Program-made: the position numbers and the translations under genes
Part shown: one piece after another, positions 14,935-16,144 of the stretch
Position numbering within the stretch: position 1 is the stretch's first letter
How the letters are laid out: each line of letters opens with the position of its first letter
Notes under the pieces: model-generated
What the model was told of the DNA's origin: nothing
The model's input: only the letters and a program-made list of their open reading frames with translations
Database searches by the model: none
Origin: Syntrophomonadaceae bacterium
GTDB taxonomy: Bacteria > Bacillota > Dethiobacteria > DTU022
DNA: 16,144 nt
Direction of reading: 5' to 3'
Assembly: GCA_003553895.1 (NCBI GenBank)
Contig: PWFM01000197.1
Location: 1 to 16,144 of the forward strand

Positions 14935-15004
14935 CCAGGCACAATCTTCCAACCCTGCCATTTCTGCATTAATACTTAAAGCATCCGGCTATTAATTCTT
15001 TAAA

Positions 15005-15028
15005 AAGGGGGCATTTACCTGCCCCCTT
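15005..15028 (-). terminator. Rho-independent terminator for the antiporter/mgtE-remnant transcript
   Basis: On the minus strand a perfect 9-bp stem AAGGGGGCA/TGCCCCCTT with a 6-base loop is followed by TTT (five consecutive T when the stem's last two are counted). It lies about 175 bases beyond the mgtE remnant's stop and before the gatC leader, separating the two transcription units. Confidence 0.75.
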
Positions 15029-15070
15029 GTGAAGAAATCATTATATCGCCTTAATAATCATTATTTTCAT

Positions 15071-15166
15071 GGTAGAGGCGGTCTGCAGGCCCAGGGCACT
15101 CCTTGAGCATCCACCACACTTTGCCCAGGTGGGGGGATACCCAGGCAGCCTGCTGCCGCCTCTACC
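15071..15166 (+). ncRNA. Candidate structured RNA: 96-nt long hairpin of unknown class
   Basis: The perfect 11-bp closing stem GGTAGAGGCGG/CCGCCTCTACC (15071-15081 with 15156-15166) encloses GCAGGC/GCCTGC (15085-15090 with 15148-15153) after a small internal loop. Inside that are either GGGCA/TGCCC (15094-15098 with 15122-15126) or CCACC/GGTGG. It is directly followed on the plus strand by its own terminator-like stem (15165-15198), which favours plus-strand transcription, but the hairpin itself is symmetric. It lacks the conserved core of SRP RNA and the T-loop of tRNA. A palindromic repeat element is the main alternative. Confidence 0.35.
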
Positions 15167-15198
15167 AAACCCGACTTTATATTTGGGTCTGGCTTTTT
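15165..15198 (+). terminator. Terminator-like hairpin at the end of the 96-nt structure
   Basis: CCAAACCC (15165-15172) pairs with GGGTCTGG (15185-15192) at seven of eight positions around a 12-base loop, then C and TTTTT (15194-15198) and an AT-rich stretch. It works only for plus-strand transcription and would also oppose reading into the antiporter locus. Confidence 0.45.
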
Positions 15199-15203
15199 AT
15201 TAA

Positions 15204-15362
15204 TTATAACATGTGCGCTAAGAATACATTGACCAGGCCAAAATAGATGGCCAGGGCTGATATATCCTTGATCGTTGTAATAAAAGGGTCGGCGCCGGCA
15301 GCCTGGTCAAGGCCAATAAAGATGATGGCAATCCCGCCTGCTGCCATCCAAAGAATCGTTGT
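15204..15362 (-). pseudogene. C-terminal remnant of an MgtE-type magnesium transporter
   Basis: The reading frame gives TTILWMAAGGIAIIFIGLD and then QAAGADPFITTIKDISALAI, then YFGLVNVFLAHML and a TAA at 15204-15206. This matches the end of the MgtE membrane domain (family pattern GLDPAxxxxPFxTTxxDxxGLLIYFGLA), including the conserved PFITT-x-x-D. Only about 50 residues remain of a domain of about 130 and a protein of about 450. The frame has no supported start: the first ATG (15345-15347) has no ribosome binding site, and upstream the frame enters the antiporter 3' end and soon hits stops. The missing part was probably lost when the antiporter sequence was joined to it. A short expressed membrane peptide is possible but less likely. 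Confidence 0.7.
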
Positions 15363-15373
15363 GCTACTGTGTA

Positions 15374-16144
15374 TTACCCGGATTGTTCTTCGGACAAAGC
15401 TTCATTATACTTAGCCGCCGGGCTGCTCTCGGCTTCACCAAGTTGAACCAGGGCGCTACGCGTTAACGGAGGGGCAATTATTTCGAAAAAGATTACCGCT
15501 GACAGCATTACTGTAAGTATCTGGCTGCTAACCTCCGGCAGCTGCTGGGCGACCAGCATAGTAAGCCCTATTGTTGTGCCAGCCTGAGATAAAAGGCAAC
15601 GGGGCAGGTAACGACAGGTCCCCTGGTCCATGTTAAACCACCTGGTTGAAGCATAAACCCCGGACATTTTACTAAAAATACGGACACCAATATATACCGC
15701 AACCGCAATGCCGGCAGCCGGAATAAGTCCCGGCTGCAACGTTGCTCCGGCGACAGTAAAAAATAACAGCAGGACCGGCGATGCTACCTCTTCAACACTG
15801 GCAAACAGCGTTTCTGTCTCTTGGGCAAAATTTAATACTACAAAACCCATGGTCAGTATCGTAATCAGGGCAGAAAAATTAATCAGGGAAGTCAAACCTG
15901 CTCCTACCAGTATCATTGTTAAAACCAGGAGCAGTCGGGGCTGTCCGGATGATACCAGCCGGAAAAGATATACAGTTGCAAAACCAAGGGCCGCCCCAAA
16001 AAGAGCTGAGCCGCCAATTTCAGACAAACTGATCAAGACAGATTGCAGGGAAACATCACCACCGGCAATCAAGGGCCTGGAAATTGCAATAGAAATGGAG
16101 ATGAATATTACACAGGTTATATCTTCAAGCGCTGAAACCATCAA
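15374..16144 (-). CDS. CPA2/KefB-type cation:proton antiporter, C-terminal half (runs off the right edge)
   Basis: The visible 256 residues begin mid-protein at MVSALEDITCVIF, which corresponds to the ALDD(V/I)xGV motif in the middle of CPA-family sodium- or potassium/proton exchangers. The apparent start at the window edge is therefore not the real one. About seven to eight hydrophobic segments follow, including PVLLLFFTVAGATLQPGL (the family's PxFFxxxGxxL region, 123-140), LLSQAGTTIGLTMLVAQ (184-200) and VMLSAVIFFEIIAPPLTRSALV (212-233). These are core exchanger helices. The tail after about 235 is a short soluble end without the RCK/TrkA domain that many KefB proteins carry. The stop TAA is at 15374-15376. 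The ion transported cannot be told. A remnant of an MgtE magnesium transporter lies immediately downstream on the same strand. Confidence 0.85.
   Translation of the reverse strand: MMVSALEDITCVIFISISIAISRPLIAGGDVSLQSVLISLSEIGGSALFGAALGFATVYLFRLVSSGQPRLLLVLTMILVGAGLTSLINFSALITILTMGFVVLNFAQETETLFASVEEVASPVLLLFFTVAGATLQPGLIPAAGIAVAVYIGVRIFSKMSGVYASTRWFNMDQGTCRYLPRCLLSQAGTTIGLTMLVAQQLPEVSSQILTVMLSAVIFFEIIAPPLTRSALVQLGEAESSPAAKYNEALSEEQSG

Noticed and set aside
14895..14969. Leader peptide of 24 codons before gatC
   Set aside because: There is no ribosome binding site before the ATG and no run of glutamine, glutamate or asparagine codons that would make attenuation meaningful.
15071..15166. SRP RNA, 6S RNA or tRNA-Sec as identity of the 96-nt hairpin
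   Set aside because: There is no GGAAGGNAGCAGC-type SRP core on either strand, no GTTCGA T-loop, no CCA-type acceptor context, and the length and bubbles do not fit 6S.
1..16144. CRISPR array, prophage, transposase or toxin-antitoxin genes
   Set aside because: There are no regularly spaced direct repeats and no phage, recombinase or toxin-like proteins in any frame. The beta-helix and lipoprotein repeats are protein-coding.

Overview
The window reads as chromosomal DNA of an anaerobic, low-to-mid GC Bacillota, probably a clostridial lineage. The reasons are lipoprotein-type signal peptides with no outer-membrane proteins, a FakA/YloV fatty-acid kinase, a GatCAB amidotransferase, frequent TTG and GTG starts with strong AGGGG-type ribosome binding sites, and a Fur-type regulator next to ZnuABC. 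The assignment comes from gene content only; there is no rRNA or tRNA in the window.

Layout. (1) 1-3579, minus strand: four cell-envelope genes of unknown job. In transcription order they are a lipoprotein with four tandem ~60-70-residue repeats, a smaller lipoprotein with an Ig-like C-terminal domain, a zinc-ribbon/membrane-anchor/beta-helix protein, and a second anchored beta-helix protein that runs off the left edge. (2) 3766-6559, plus strand: a DUF523-DUF1722 protein (thiouracil-desulfurase-like iron-sulfur domain plus YbgA-like domain), then the fatty-acid kinase FakA. (3) 6561-9688, minus strand: a complete zinc-uptake operon znuA-znuC-znuB-zur. It converges on fakA with one base between the stop codons. 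Its control region (9785-9875) holds a Fur/Zur-type 7-1-7 palindrome and back-to-back promoters shared with (4) serC on the plus strand, a Methanosarcina/alphaproteobacterial-type phosphoserine aminotransferase. (5) 11302-14734, minus strand: gatC-gatA-gatB. GatB and GatC look normal. GatA lacks the acyl-enzyme nucleophile serine (GGS has become GGA), has a shortened glycine-serine loop, and ends abruptly in a repeat-like sequence. A ~250-bp spacer flanked by inverted repeats separates it from gatB. An attenuator-like set of competing hairpins lies before gatC. (6) 14895-16144: a non-coding stretch with a clear minus-strand terminator and a striking 96-nt hairpin with its own plus-strand terminator. 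It is followed by a leftover C-terminal piece of an MgtE-type magnesium transporter and the C-terminal half of a CPA2-type cation/proton antiporter cut by the right edge.

The strongest lead is the gatCAB locus. Gln-tRNA/Asn-tRNA transamidation normally needs GatA to release ammonia from glutamine, yet this GatA has lost its catalytic serine while keeping the apparent glutamine-binding residues and intact partners. It may be an ammonia-fed amidotransferase, a decaying second copy, or a repurposed complex. No CRISPR array, prophage, transposase gene, rRNA or tRNA was found.
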